Of a DNA stretch of 64,000 bases, positions 44,272 through 52,819 are shown piece by piece (position 1 is the stretch's first letter; each line of letters starts with the position of its first letter). The DNA is taken from contig NZ_CP051516.1 of the NCBI RefSeq assembly GCF_012689525.1, positions 2,232,001 through 2,296,000 on the forward strand, given 5' to 3'. The DNA is from Paraburkholderia aromaticivorans. GTDB lineage: Bacteria > Pseudomonadota > Gammaproteobacteria > Burkholderiales > Burkholderiaceae. Made by a program: the position numbers and the translations under genes. The notes under the pieces are model-generated. The model was not told where the DNA came from. It worked only from the letters and a program-made list of their open reading frames with translations, and did not search any database.

Positions 44272-46755
44272 TCAGAGCAGTTCCGTGGCGAAGTCTCCCG
44301 CGGAATGGCTGCGGCCGGAACCGGAGGAACGCGCGCGAAACAGCGTCGTGAACTCTTCGGCAGGCAGAGGGCGTGAGAAAAGATAGCCCTGTCCCGCCTG
44401 GCAGGACCATTCGCGGAGGAGCCTTGCCTGCTCATTCGTTTCAATCCCCTCGGCCGTGACGGATAACCCAAGAGACTGCGCCATGGAGATTACGGCGCGA
44501 ACGATCGCATCGTCCTCGGCACTCGTGCCGATACCCTGAACGAAGGATCGATCGATCTTCAGCACGTCCAGCGGCAGCTTGCGAAGATAACTTAGCGACG
44601 AGTAACCGGTACCGAAGTCATCGATTGCGATCGTTACGCCAAACTCTTTCAGCTTACGGAGCGTCTCGATGCTCTTCGCCGTATCCCGCATGATCAGGCC
44701 TTCCGTGACCTCCAGTTTCAGCGACGCCGCGCCGATGTGAGCACCGGACAGCGCCGCCGCCACGTCCGCGACGAGGTTGGGATCGTCGAACTGCCGCGGC
44801 GAGAGATTGACGCTGATCTGCAGTGGCGGCTCGGTTGGGAACTCCAACTGCCAGCGGGCGACTTGCTGGCAAGCCTCCTCCAGGACGTAACGTCCGAGCG
44901 GAATGATCAGGCCGCTTTCTTCTGCGATCGCAATGAACTCGGACGGCGGCAACAAACCTCGCGTGGGGTGTTGCCACCTCACGAGCGCTTCCATTTCACT
45001 AAACCCTGCCGCCTGAAGCTGCATGATGGGCTGAAAATACACACGTAGTTCGCGATGGTCGATCGCGTAACGCAGGTCCGTCTCGATCTCCAGCTTTTTG
45101 ACCGCCTCGGTGTGCATGTTCTCTTCGAAAACCACGTAGCGGCCCTTACCGCCATTCTTGGCCCGGTACATCGCGACGTCGGCGTCCCGCAACAACGTCT
45201 CGGCATCGCCGCGGCCGCCGCCGGCGCGCGCGAACGCGAGCCCGACGCTCGCGCTGACGATGTACTGTTTGTTGTCGAGATCGAACGGTTGACTGAACTG
45301 GGCAAGGATGTTGTCCGCGACCAGTGTCCCTTCGCTGGTTGCTTCACTCCCCAGGTGTTCCAGCAGGATGACGAACTCGTCTCCGCCCAATCGCGCCACG
45401 GTATCGGAGGGACGAACGCAGCCTTCGAGGCGCTTGGCCGCTGCGATCAGCAGCCGGTCTCCCACGTGATGTCCAAGACTGTCGTTGACGCGCTTGAAGT
45501 TGTCCAGGTCGATGAACACGACGCCGATCATCGCATGGCGTCGACGCGCGCGAACTTCGGCCTGACCAATCCGGTCGAGCAGCAGCGCGCGGTTCGGTAA
45601 CGCGGTGAGCGTATCGTAGAACGCCCTTCGCGCGAGTTGCTCCTCGAAGTTCTTTCTTTCGGTGGTGTCACTTGCTGTGGCCACGATCGCACCGACCGCC
45701 GGTTCGTCGAGCAGATTCGTCAACGTGAGCTGAATATAGCGCCACGCATCGCCCTCGCCTCGCGTGCGAATCTCGATGGACCGGGTGGATCGAGCCGTCG
45801 ACGCGACGGTCTGCAACAGACCCGCCAGCGCGGGACGGTCCGAGGGGTGGATCGGATCGAGCAGACTGGTGCCGACGAGCTGACCCATGTTGCGCAACGG
45901 GTCCGGTCTTCGTGTCGGCGCCTCGTAAGTCACCGTCCCGTTGATGTCGGAAACGACTATCGCGTCCGACGTGTTCGCGACAAGCGCCTGCAGCCTCTGT
46001 TCGCTCGTGCGCAGCGCGTCCTGGGCCGCCGCGTCCGCGTTCTTGCGAATACGCCGCAGCATCTGAAGAAACAGCAGCGTCAGCCCTACCCCGATCGCCA
46101 GAACCACAGGGGTCGATATCAGGACGATCCGTTGAACGGCCACGAGGCGGTTGAGTTGCGTCGTCGCATCGTCGCGATGCTGTGCCGCCGCGGCGAGGAC
46201 CTGGTGCTCGATATCGTCGAAGAGCGGATCGGCCGAATCCTCGTCGATCTCATTGGCTTTCGCGATGTCGTGATCGTCGACGGCCTTGAACATCGGCTGG
46301 GCGAACGATCGATATTTTGCGTGCTTCTCCAGCAGGCCGAGCAGCATCGTACTGCTGCCGGGTTCAAGTGCCATCGCCTTCTTCAGGGAAGCATCCAATG
46401 CCGCGCCGGCTTCGCTGTGTTCCCGCAGAACTTCCGGACGTGGGTCGAGGAAGTACTTGCGTTCGGCCGATTCCTCCCATGCGACGCTGTAGCGGGCTTC
46501 CTCGAAGGCGTTATCCGCCTCGTTGGCAGCTTGCGCGGCGAACCCGGCGCTCAAGCTTTCATAAGCTCCCCAGAAGGCCAGAAGCGGCACGCACAGAAGA
46601 ACGAGGACGAGTCCAAATAACGCGGTGCGCCGCGCCGGAGGCACATTCAACGACGACTGCAGCAGTAGGTCTGCCGCCGAATTGCCTCGCCACAGATGAC
46701 GGCGCCTGTGGTTATCTTTTTGTCTGGTCACGGTTGCTCCAATGTGGAACGTCAC
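44272..46755 (-). CDS. membrane-bound GGDEF-EAL protein (bifunctional c-di-GMP enzyme)
   Basis: An 827-residue sensor protein. Layout: a membrane span near 43-65, a periplasmic helical sensor region (about 65-205), a second span near 210-232, a PAS domain (about 255-370), GGDEF (about 375-540), and EAL (about 550-805). GGDEF is intact (RLGGDEFVIL), with the RxxD inhibition site RPSD exactly five residues before it. EAL is also intact (MEALVRW, DDFGTGYSSL, LKIDRSF, TAEGIET). Both cyclase and phosphodiesterase activities are therefore possible. It is a lone gene, convergent with the lipoprotein gene, and divergent from the MFS gene. Confidence 0.93.
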   Translation of the reverse strand: MTFHIGATVTRQKDNHRRRHLWRGNSAADLLLQSSLNVPPARRTALFGLVLVLLCVPLLAFWGAYESLSAGFAAQAANEADNAFEEARYSVAWEESAERKYFLDPRPEVLREHSEAGAALDASLKKAMALEPGSSTMLLGLLEKHAKYRSFAQPMFKAVDDHDIAKANEIDEDSADPLFDDIEHQVLAAAAQHRDDATTQLNRLVAVQRIVLISTPVVLAIGVGLTLLFLQMLRRIRKNADAAAQDALRTSEQRLQALVANTSDAIVVSDINGTVTYEAPTRRPDPLRNMGQLVGTSLLDPIHPSDRPALAGLLQTVASTARSTRSIEIRTRGEGDAWRYIQLTLTNLLDEPAVGAIVATASDTTERKNFEEQLARRAFYDTLTALPNRALLLDRIGQAEVRARRRHAMIGVVFIDLDNFKRVNDSLGHHVGDRLLIAAAKRLEGCVRPSDTVARLGGDEFVILLEHLGSEATSEGTLVADNILAQFSQPFDLDNKQYIVSASVGLAFARAGGGRGDAETLLRDADVAMYRAKNGGKGRYVVFEENMHTEAVKKLEIETDLRYAIDHRELRVYFQPIMQLQAAGFSEMEALVRWQHPTRGLLPPSEFIAIAEESGLIIPLGRYVLEEACQQVARWQLEFPTEPPLQISVNLSPRQFDDPNLVADVAAALSGAHIGAASLKLEVTEGLIMRDTAKSIETLRKLKEFGVTIAIDDFGTGYSSLSYLRKLPLDVLKIDRSFVQGIGTSAEDDAIVRAVISMAQSLGLSVTAEGIETNEQARLLREWSCQAGQGYLFSRPLPAEEFTTLFRARSSGSGRSHSAGDFATELL

Positions 46756-46986
46756 GTCGCCGCGTCAATGACGAACGACGCTGATCCCGGCCCGCGTTTT
46801 GTCGGGCCACCGCTTGTTTACGGCTCGCTCAGGTTTTTCTGGAGGTCTCGCGTTGGCCTCGCGCTCTCGTTCCACGCCGGGAACATGGTTTTGCCGTAGA
46901 CGGATTTTGTTCTCCGGTTTTTCGCACGATCATAGACACTATTCCCGCTCGCGGAAGCGAGCCGACAATCGTAGCCAGGAGACAGT

Positions 46987-48216
46987 ATGCAAGCGGCCAT
47001 TCCGACGCCAACCAGCTGTACTGACGAAGTAGAAGTCGCCCGATTCCGCTGGGTGATTCTGTTTTTCGCTTGGGCCGGGCTCATGCTCAGCACGGTCTGC
47101 CGCCTCGCCTGGGGAACGCTGGCACTTCCCGCCGGACAGTCACTCGGGCTTCCCATTGCGGCCCTCGGTGTTTTTGTCACGGCGTTCTACGTGGGCTACG
47201 TTCTCTCCAATGTCGTGGGTGGCGTCACGACCGATCGGATCGGTGGCCGCACAACGCTGTCAGTCTCCCTTTTCGGCCTCGCAGTCGCGACGTTCTGCTT
47301 CGGTTACACCCCGTCGTTAGTGGTGGGGCTCGTATTGCAATGCATCATGGGATTGACCGCGGGCGCCGACTACGCGGCCGGCGTGAAGCTCGTTTCGACG
47401 TGGTTTGCCAGGCACGAACGCGGGAGAGCGGTCGGTCTGCTGATGAGCGCCTCTTCCATCGCCGTCATCGTGACCAACGCGGTTCTGCCGGGCATCGTCA
47501 CTCAGCTTGGCTGGCGCAACACTTATCACGGACTCGGTATTTGCGCGCTGATACTGGCCATCCTGACTGCCGTGATCGTCCGCAACCATTCCGCCCATGC
47601 CGACGTCCATCTGCCGGGACGCAGCCCGGAAAAATTGCGCTTGAGGACCCTCCTCACGCGCAATTTCGTTTTGCTTGCGCTCGCCGGCTGCGGTGGGTTC
47701 TGGGGCACGCTTGGCTTTGCGTCGTGGGCGATTTCGCTCATGGTGAAAGGACATCACCTCGTTCCGGTGCAAGCGGGATTCATCGTGGCGATTGCAGGGG
47801 TTGCGGGGTTAGTCAGCAAACCGTCGATCGGCTGGCTCTCCGACAGACTGGGCGGACGCCGGAAAGCATTGACGGTCGCGTCGTTTATCTTCTTCTTCGT
47901 CGTTCTGCTGGCGTTCGGGCAGCTTTCAGATATCGATGCATTTCGTCTCGCGGCTCCGTTCGTCGGCATCGGGGCATTCGTCTACAGCCCGCTGCTGGTG
48001 ACGCTGGTTGCCGAGCAGAGCGGCATCAATCGGGCGGGCTCCGCCGCCGGCATCGCGAATGCGGTCTGGCAGTCGGGCTCGGCGATGTCACCGGCAGTCG
48101 TCGGCCTTGTATTTCAGGCCAGTCACTCATTCCAGATGGCCTTTGCCGCGCTCGCAGTGGGCCCGCTCCTGGGCGCGATCTGCATGCTGTTCGTGAAAGA
48201 GCACGCCAGCCAATAA
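46987..48216 (+). CDS. MFS transporter
   Basis: A 409-residue major-facilitator transporter with about twelve hydrophobic spans. The family loop motif between spans 2 and 3 reads GGVTTDRIGGRTTLSV, and its C-terminal counterpart reads PSIGWLSDRLGGRRKALT. An AGGAG lies upstream of the ATG. It precedes a cupin gene on the same strand and is near catabolic genes, so uptake of an organic acid or aromatic compound is plausible. Specificity cannot be determined. Confidence 0.92.
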   Translation: MQAAIPTPTSCTDEVEVARFRWVILFFAWAGLMLSTVCRLAWGTLALPAGQSLGLPIAALGVFVTAFYVGYVLSNVVGGVTTDRIGGRTTLSVSLFGLAVATFCFGYTPSLVVGLVLQCIMGLTAGADYAAGVKLVSTWFARHERGRAVGLLMSASSIAVIVTNAVLPGIVTQLGWRNTYHGLGICALILAILTAVIVRNHSAHADVHLPGRSPEKLRLRTLLTRNFVLLALAGCGGFWGTLGFASWAISLMVKGHHLVPVQAGFIVAIAGVAGLVSKPSIGWLSDRLGGRRKALTVASFIFFFVVLLAFGQLSDIDAFRLAAPFVGIGAFVYSPLLVTLVAEQSGINRAGSAAGIANAVWQSGSAMSPAVVGLVFQASHSFQMAFAALAVGPLLGAICMLFVKEHASQ

Positions 48217-48345
48217 TCATCCGACGACCCGCACCATGCGGCGACGATCATCGCCCGCATGGCGGCTCAAAATGCGACGGTCATGTTTCGACTTCCAACC
48301 AGCGCGCCTGGGCAACAGTGCCACCATCATCAAGAGAGGACTGGA

Positions 48346-48720
48346 ATGAACCACATCACCCATACTTTCGATACGCCGTGGAGATCGCATCAGATTGAAG
48401 GATCACGCGGCTACGAATTCATCTTCAACATTCTGGGCACCGAATACACCGACGCCTACAACATCGATATCGCGAAGGTTGCGCCTGGCGGATTTTCGCC
48501 ATTGCATATCGATCAGGACAACCACGCGTTTTATATCCTCGATGGCGAAGGCGAAATTGACATCGCCGACCGGTGTTATCAGGTCAAGGCAGGATCGGTC
48601 GTCCGGATTCCGCGCGGCGTGGTGCATGCGATCCGAAATATTGGCGAGGGCTGGTTGATGTTGCTGAGCATTTATGACCCGCCACGCATCCGCAAGCAGA
48701 AGGCGGTGGAAACCACCTGA
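48346..48720 (+). CDS. small cupin-domain protein
   Basis: A 124-residue single-domain cupin. The metal-site motif PLHIDQDNHAFYILDGEGE (about 52-70) is followed by the second motif IPRGVVHAIRN. It has no signal peptide. A GAGAGGA lies upstream of the ATG. Co-direction with the MFS gene 129 bases before it suggests a shared unit. Cupins of this size act as isomerases, decarboxylases or sugar-binding sensors; none can be chosen here. Confidence 0.85.
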   Translation: MNHITHTFDTPWRSHQIEGSRGYEFIFNILGTEYTDAYNIDIAKVAPGGFSPLHIDQDNHAFYILDGEGEIDIADRCYQVKAGSVVRIPRGVVHAIRNIGEGWLMLLSIYDPPRIRKQKAVETT

Positions 48721-48804
48721 GGTCGATTGTTTGAATCGTGTCGTGCGGGTAGACACTTTCCTATGTGGCGGGGCTCACGTCGTCGCACAACCCGCCATTC
48801 CGAA

Positions 48805-48840
48805 ACTGGCCGCTGCGGTCTTCAGTCCGCAGCGGCCAGT
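48805..48840. terminator. strong bidirectional hairpin between cupin and porin genes
   Basis: Perfect 14-bp inverted repeat ACTGGCCGCTGCGG / CCGCAGCGGCCAGT with an eight-base loop, followed on the plus strand by CTCTTTT. It lies between convergent genes and should end both transcripts. Confidence 0.9.
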
Positions 48841-48845
48841 CTCTT

Positions 48846-49925
48846 TTAGAAGTAGTGGCGCAGGCCGATTGCCGCAACACCCTGCGCGGAACTCGAGCTG
48901 AGTGACATTCCGAATAGCTGGGCCTGACGGCCGCCCGTCGCATGCTGGAAGACGTAGGTCACGTAAATGTCCGTGGCCTTGCTGAACCTGTAGTCGTAGA
49001 TCACGCCGTATGTGCTGCGGATACTTGCATAGAAGACATTTTTCGGACCATTGTTCTTGTCGAGGAACGTGTATTCCACTCCGACAACCTGGAACGGCGT
49101 GATGTTGTACCGGACACCGACATCAAAAATGTCGGCGACGTCGCCTGTCAGCGTCCACCGTGAGTTGGTATAGAGCGCATTGAACATGAAATCGCCCAAA
49201 GTCGCCGTGCCGCCGACGCCTAGCGTACGCAGCGTTCCCGGCGTCAGATTGTCCTTCCGCGTGGTGTAGACGGCGCCCAGAAGCGCACCGGTCGTTGTCC
49301 ATGTCGCGCCATAGCTTTGCGTGCTATTGGGCGATCCGATCCCTGGGGCATCGCCGAACCCGTACATCGCGCCAAAGTGCAGTGACTCCACCGGACTCCA
49401 CGTCGCCTTCACTGAACTGTCGACTTCGCCTCCCCCAATGCGATCGAGCGAGGGATTGCTGCCGTTGTTCCCAAAGAAGTTGGCGTTGATTGCGGGGTGA
49501 AACTCAAGCGACGTGCCGTACCAGGAATTCGCCGTAGTCTGCAGGTAGTCGAGCATGAAGTCGGGCTGCCTTCCGAATAGCACCTGCACCTTGTCGTTTG
49601 CCAGTCCGACGTAGGCATAGCGACCGAATATCCGCTGGGCAGTCGCTGTGCTCTGGCCTAGCACGCCGTTGTTCAGGGAAAATCCGCTTTCGAGCCTGAA
49701 TACCGCCCTGAGCCCCGCGCCAAGATCCTCACGGCCTTGAAGACCCCATCGGTCTCCACGCATCATGCTGCTGGCCTCCTGCACACTGTGGTGACCACCC
49801 TGATTGGTGGTGTACTGAATGCCAACGTCAAGGATTCCGTACAATGTAACGGAACTCTGCGCGTAAGCGATTGGTGCGGCCGTTGCAACGACAGCTGCAA
49901 CGCCTGGATAGAGCCATGACTTCAC
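48846..49925 (-). CDS. porin, Gram-negative Burkholderia type
   Basis: Outer-membrane trimeric porin of the OmpC-like group in Burkholderiales, 359 residues. A Sec signal peptide ends AYAQ and is followed by SSVTLYGILDVGIQYTTNQG. The chain ends in an aromatic beta-strand, GVAAIGLRHYF, with the terminal phenylalanine required for barrel assembly. The start is a GTG with AAGGGGAC upstream; an in-frame ATG 54 bases earlier gives a poor signal peptide. It is near a MFS transporter and a catabolic operon, so it may provide an entry channel for an aromatic acid. Confidence 0.92.
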   Translation of the reverse strand: MKSWLYPGVAAVVATAAPIAYAQSSVTLYGILDVGIQYTTNQGGHHSVQEASSMMRGDRWGLQGREDLGAGLRAVFRLESGFSLNNGVLGQSTATAQRIFGRYAYVGLANDKVQVLFGRQPDFMLDYLQTTANSWYGTSLEFHPAINANFFGNNGSNPSLDRIGGGEVDSSVKATWSPVESLHFGAMYGFGDAPGIGSPNSTQSYGATWTTTGALLGAVYTTRKDNLTPGTLRTLGVGGTATLGDFMFNALYTNSRWTLTGDVADIFDVGVRYNITPFQVVGVEYTFLDKNNGPKNVFYASIRSTYGVIYDYRFSKATDIYVTYVFQHATGGRQAQLFGMSLSSSSAQGVAAIGLRHYF

Positions 49926-50343
49926 TTTCGTCCCCTTGTATTGACGAGTTCCACAAAATCGCTGCTTGCGTGACGGCACGTTTTATTGATTGAGTTGGCC
50001 GTTCCGTGCTCCGCGTAATGACTCAAAAGTGCCCAGCCATTATTCGGCGCACAAGGCTCCGGACTGGAACACCACATTCCGAATCTGGTCATCCGGGTTT
50101 TCACGGTGTTAGCGAGAACATGTCTATGGGATTCGGCAAAAGACTGTTTGAACTGCAATGCAGGACGCGAGTGAGCGGATGAGGCAGCGTTCAGATCTAG
50201 CCTGGAGAACGGGCGTCACGTCGAGCCATTGTCGGTTCGGGTGCGACGGGCGATAGCAACGAAAACCCGTGCAAACCGGACACGCGTGGAGCGCCAGGGC
50301 AAGTGGATTTCCCGCTCGGGGAAGCAGGTCGGCGTAGCGAGAT
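49926..50343. other. intergenic region upstream of the porin gene
   Basis: About 420 bases with no credible gene. It carries the porin promoter on the minus strand and the 3' flank of the LysR gene. No clear operator or hairpin was recognised. Confidence 0.45.
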
Positions 50344-51231
50344 CTAGCGCTTTTCGCTGCTGAAATGAGTGGCCAGAAAGTCCACGAATGACCGTACTTT
50401 TGGCGACAGCGTTCGGTGCCGCGGAAAGACCGCGTTGATCTCCCGCTCGCCTCTTTCCCAATCCGGCATCACGCGCACCAATCTGCCATCTGCCATGTCT
50501 TGCCGACACAGATAGTCAGGCAACCAGGCCAATCCTGCTCCAGACAGCAAGACTGTCCGGAGCGTGCTCGTGTCATTGGCAAAGAAGCGCGGATGGACGC
50601 CGATAGTCGACAACTCCTCCGCTCGACGCAAGCGCCACTCGGACGGGCCGTCGGCAATGTCGAGCAGAAAATGGGCCGGGAGGTCGTCCGGCGACTCGGG
50701 TGTGCCGCTCGCGCGGAGATAGGCAGGAGTTGAAACCAGGACCAGCCGGGCACTCCCCAGTCTTCTCGCAACCAGTCTGGAGTCTTCCAGGGCGCCGGTC
50801 CGAATGACAACATCCATTTCGTCCGTCAGCGGCTCCATCTTGCTGCTGGTGAGCTCCAGCGACACCTGGACGTCCGGATAGGCAGCGAGATAGGCGGGGA
50901 CAAGTGGCGCGATCATGAACTGCCCGGGCGTTACCGGCGAGCTGACCCGCAGAAGTCCTCGTGGCGTCAGTCGCACCTGCCCGACTTTCTCCTCCGCTTC
51001 TTCGACCTCGTTGAGTATCTTCTTTGCCGACTCGGCGAACAGCAGGCCGGTATCGGTCAACGCCACCTTGCGATTGGACCGGATAATCAGCGCCACGCCC
51101 AGATGCTCTTCAAGCCGGGACAGAGACCGGCTGACTGAGGATTTCGGCATCGCCAGCACCCGGGCTACCGCACTGAAGCTCATCAACTCGGAAAGTTTCG
51201 AAAATACGCGAATGTCGATGAGTTCAATCAT
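50344..51231 (-). CDS. LysR-family transcriptional regulator
   Basis: A 295-residue regulator of the LysR family (CrgA/DmlR-like group). The N-terminal helix-turn-helix covers FSAVARVLAMPKSSVSRSLS (about 18-37). The effector domain contains VSLELTSSKMEPLTDEMDVV and DYLCRQDMADGRLVRV. The start at 51231 gives the standard length; an upstream ATG would add 42 unlike residues. It is divergent from the flavin reductase gene 316 bases away and may control that gene or the porin. Confidence 0.92.
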   Translation of the reverse strand: MIELIDIRVFSKLSELMSFSAVARVLAMPKSSVSRSLSRLEEHLGVALIIRSNRKVALTDTGLLFAESAKKILNEVEEAEEKVGQVRLTPRGLLRVSSPVTPGQFMIAPLVPAYLAAYPDVQVSLELTSSKMEPLTDEMDVVIRTGALEDSRLVARRLGSARLVLVSTPAYLRASGTPESPDDLPAHFLLDIADGPSEWRLRRAEELSTIGVHPRFFANDTSTLRTVLLSGAGLAWLPDYLCRQDMADGRLVRVMPDWERGEREINAVFPRHRTLSPKVRSFVDFLATHFSSEKR

Positions 51232-51368
51232 AGGTTTCTGGATGCCGAACCATTGAAGCTGATGCCGTTCCCGATTGCAACAAAATGCTTTCCACCCGGC
51301 AAACTGCAGCGCATTACTTAGCTGACGACTTGTAACGGTGACAAAAACATCTGTCAAACCGGGATTTC

Positions 51369-51389
51369 CAGCACTCTTTGAGAGTGCTG
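51369..51389. promoter_or_regulatory. 9-bp perfect inverted repeat in LysR-flavin reductase gap
   Basis: CAGCACTCT-TTG-AGAGTGCTG lies in the 316-base gap between the divergent LysR and flavin reductase genes. It may be the LysR operator or a transcript hairpin. The arms contain GCACTC/GAGTGC, as in CIRCE, but the spacing is five bases instead of nine. The rest of the gap shows nothing recognisable. Confidence 0.45.
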
Positions 51390-51547
51390 CGCCGCCGCTC
51401 GCATCCGCGTTCGCTCACCACCTCGTTCCCAGCATGGAACGTGACGTTTCATGGCTTCGTCTTGATATCGCGACCGGCGAGTGCAACGATAGGACTTAAC
51501 CAGCGCATACAGGTGCGCACGCCCACAAAACCCTACCTGCGAGGCTA

Positions 51548-52072
51548 GTGTTGAAGATAGATCCCGAAGAGTTCCGCAAAGGACTCCGAGCCTTTACGAC
51601 GGGCGTCACCGTCGTTTCAATGCCAGACGGCCAGGGCGGCATGCACGCAATGACCGCGAGTTCATTTGCAGCTGTTTCAGTCGACCCTCAACTGGTAGCC
51701 GTCAGTATCGCGAAGACCGCGAAATCGCATGCGTTTCTGTCAAGCGACAACTACTACGCAATCAATATCCTGGCTGAAAACCAGGGCTTTCACGGCCACT
51801 ACTTCGCCAACCGGATACCTGAGCGTTGGGATCCCCCGCATGAATGGGTCGCGGATACCCCTATTCTCACCGGCACGATGGGCTGGTTTCTATGCCGCCG
51901 CTGGGCTGCATACGAAGGCGGTGACCACACCATTCTGGTCGGCGAGGCATTGCAGATTCACCGCACAGATGATCGACCGCTAGTCTGCAATCGCGGGGCT
52001 TTCTATTCGCTGGGTCAGCCGGTGGAAGCCGTGCATCCGGACCTGCAAGGCGTCGGGAAATCCGATCGATAA
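51548..52072 (+). CDS. flavin reductase family protein
   Basis: NAD(P)H:FMN oxidoreductase of the HpaC/DIM6 flavin-reductase-like family, 174 residues. Motifs are RAFTTGVTVVSMPDG near the start, HAMTASSFAAVSVDPQLVAV, and a FYSLGQPVE-type end. It supplies reduced flavin to two-component monooxygenases. The start is GTG at 51548 or TTG at 51551; GAGG at 51541 gives better spacing for the TTG. It is followed by two CDGSH genes on the same strand. It could serve either LLM monooxygenase in the window or one elsewhere. Confidence 0.88.
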   Translation: MLKIDPEEFRKGLRAFTTGVTVVSMPDGQGGMHAMTASSFAAVSVDPQLVAVSIAKTAKSHAFLSSDNYYAINILAENQGFHGHYFANRIPERWDPPHEWVADTPILTGTMGWFLCRRWAAYEGGDHTILVGEALQIHRTDDRPLVCNRGAFYSLGQPVEAVHPDLQGVGKSDR

Positions 52073-52114
52073 CGGCAAGCGACGTTACTTACCACGACAA
52101 AACGGACATTCTCC

Positions 52115-52375
52115 ATGACGAACAGGGTTCAGATAGTCGACAACGGTCCAATGCAACTGACGGGCGAATTCGAACTTGTGGATGACAACGGGCAGATCGT
52201 GCGCGCTCGCAAGGTCTACACGTTGTGCCGATGCGGCCTGTCGACGCGGCTGCCGTTCTGTGATGCATCGCACGAGACGGCTGGGTTCGCGAGCTCTCCG
52301 AGAGCACCGCAAAGCGAAGCCAGCTCCGATCCGGCGTCGGCGTCGACGTCGAATACGAGCGTCGCTCCGCAATAA
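52115..52375 (+). CDS. CDGSH iron-sulfur domain protein (first of tandem pair)
   Basis: An 86-residue CDGSH-type 2Fe-2S protein. The full motif is present: Cys38, Cys40, Cys49 and His53 in CRCGLSTRLPFCDASH, the three-cysteine, one-histidine ligation of mitoNEET-like proteins. The C-terminus (about 55-86) is Ser/Ala-rich and looks disordered. It lies 42 bases after the flavin reductase gene. Such proteins transfer electrons or clusters; here a supply to oxygenase systems is possible. Confidence 0.9.
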   Translation: MTNRVQIVDNGPMQLTGEFELVDDNGQIVRARKVYTLCRCGLSTRLPFCDASHETAGFASSPRAPQSEASSDPASASTSNTSVAPQ

Positions 52376-52397
52376 TCAGTTTCCACCTGGCACTGCT

Positions 52398-52664
52398 ATG
52401 TCTATCGTCAAAGGTCAAATCATGGACGCCGGCCCGCTTCACCTGGTCGGTGAGTTTGAAATCGTCGACGCGTTGGGCAACCGCTTCCCGAACAGTGGCA
52501 TCTTCAGTCTCTGTCGATGCGGGCACTCGGAGAGCAAGCCCTATTGCGACGGTGCGCATCGGGCACAACGGTGGCCGGGATGCGCCGCGGCGGCCGCACC
52601 TGTGCGAACCGAAACCAGACCGGCTGCTCCGAACGAGCATGTGGGCGAATCGAAGCCAAGCTGA
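52398..52664 (+). CDS. CDGSH iron-sulfur domain protein (second of tandem pair)
   Basis: An 88-residue paralogue of the preceding gene, 22 bases downstream. The ligands are Cys39, Cys41, Cys50 and His54 in CRCGHSESKPYCDGAH, closer to the consensus CDGxH. It also shares the pattern MDAGPLHLVGEFEIVD with the first copy's NGPMQLTGEFELVD, so the pair probably arose by duplication. The tail is Ala/Pro-rich. The start ATG gives the same N-terminal layout as the first copy. Confidence 0.9.
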   Translation: MSIVKGQIMDAGPLHLVGEFEIVDALGNRFPNSGIFSLCRCGHSESKPYCDGAHRAQRWPGCAAAAAPVRTETRPAAPNEHVGESKPS

Positions 52665-52765
52665 GCCACGCTAAGGCGTTCTCGAACGCACTAACGGCAA
52701 TCCGGTCGATCCGCATTCCGATGGACTACCCGCAATAAATTCGTTAGCGGACAATAAACGCGAAA

Positions 52766-52800
52766 AGAGGCTACTCTTGCATCCGGCAAGATCAGCCTCT
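52766..52800 (-). terminator. hairpin ending the dioxygenase operon
   Basis: Symmetrical stem AGAGGCT-AC-TCTTGC / GCAAGA-TC-AGCCTCT with a five-base loop. On the minus strand it is followed by TTTTCG, so it should terminate the ring-hydroxylating dioxygenase transcript, whose last stop is 20 bases upstream. Confidence 0.8.
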
Positions 52801-52819
52801 CGAGAAACACCGCAGGCCG

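Noticed and set aside
51369..51389. Second CIRCE element
   Set aside because: GCACTC and GAGTGC arms are present but separated by five bases instead of nine, and no chaperone gene follows.
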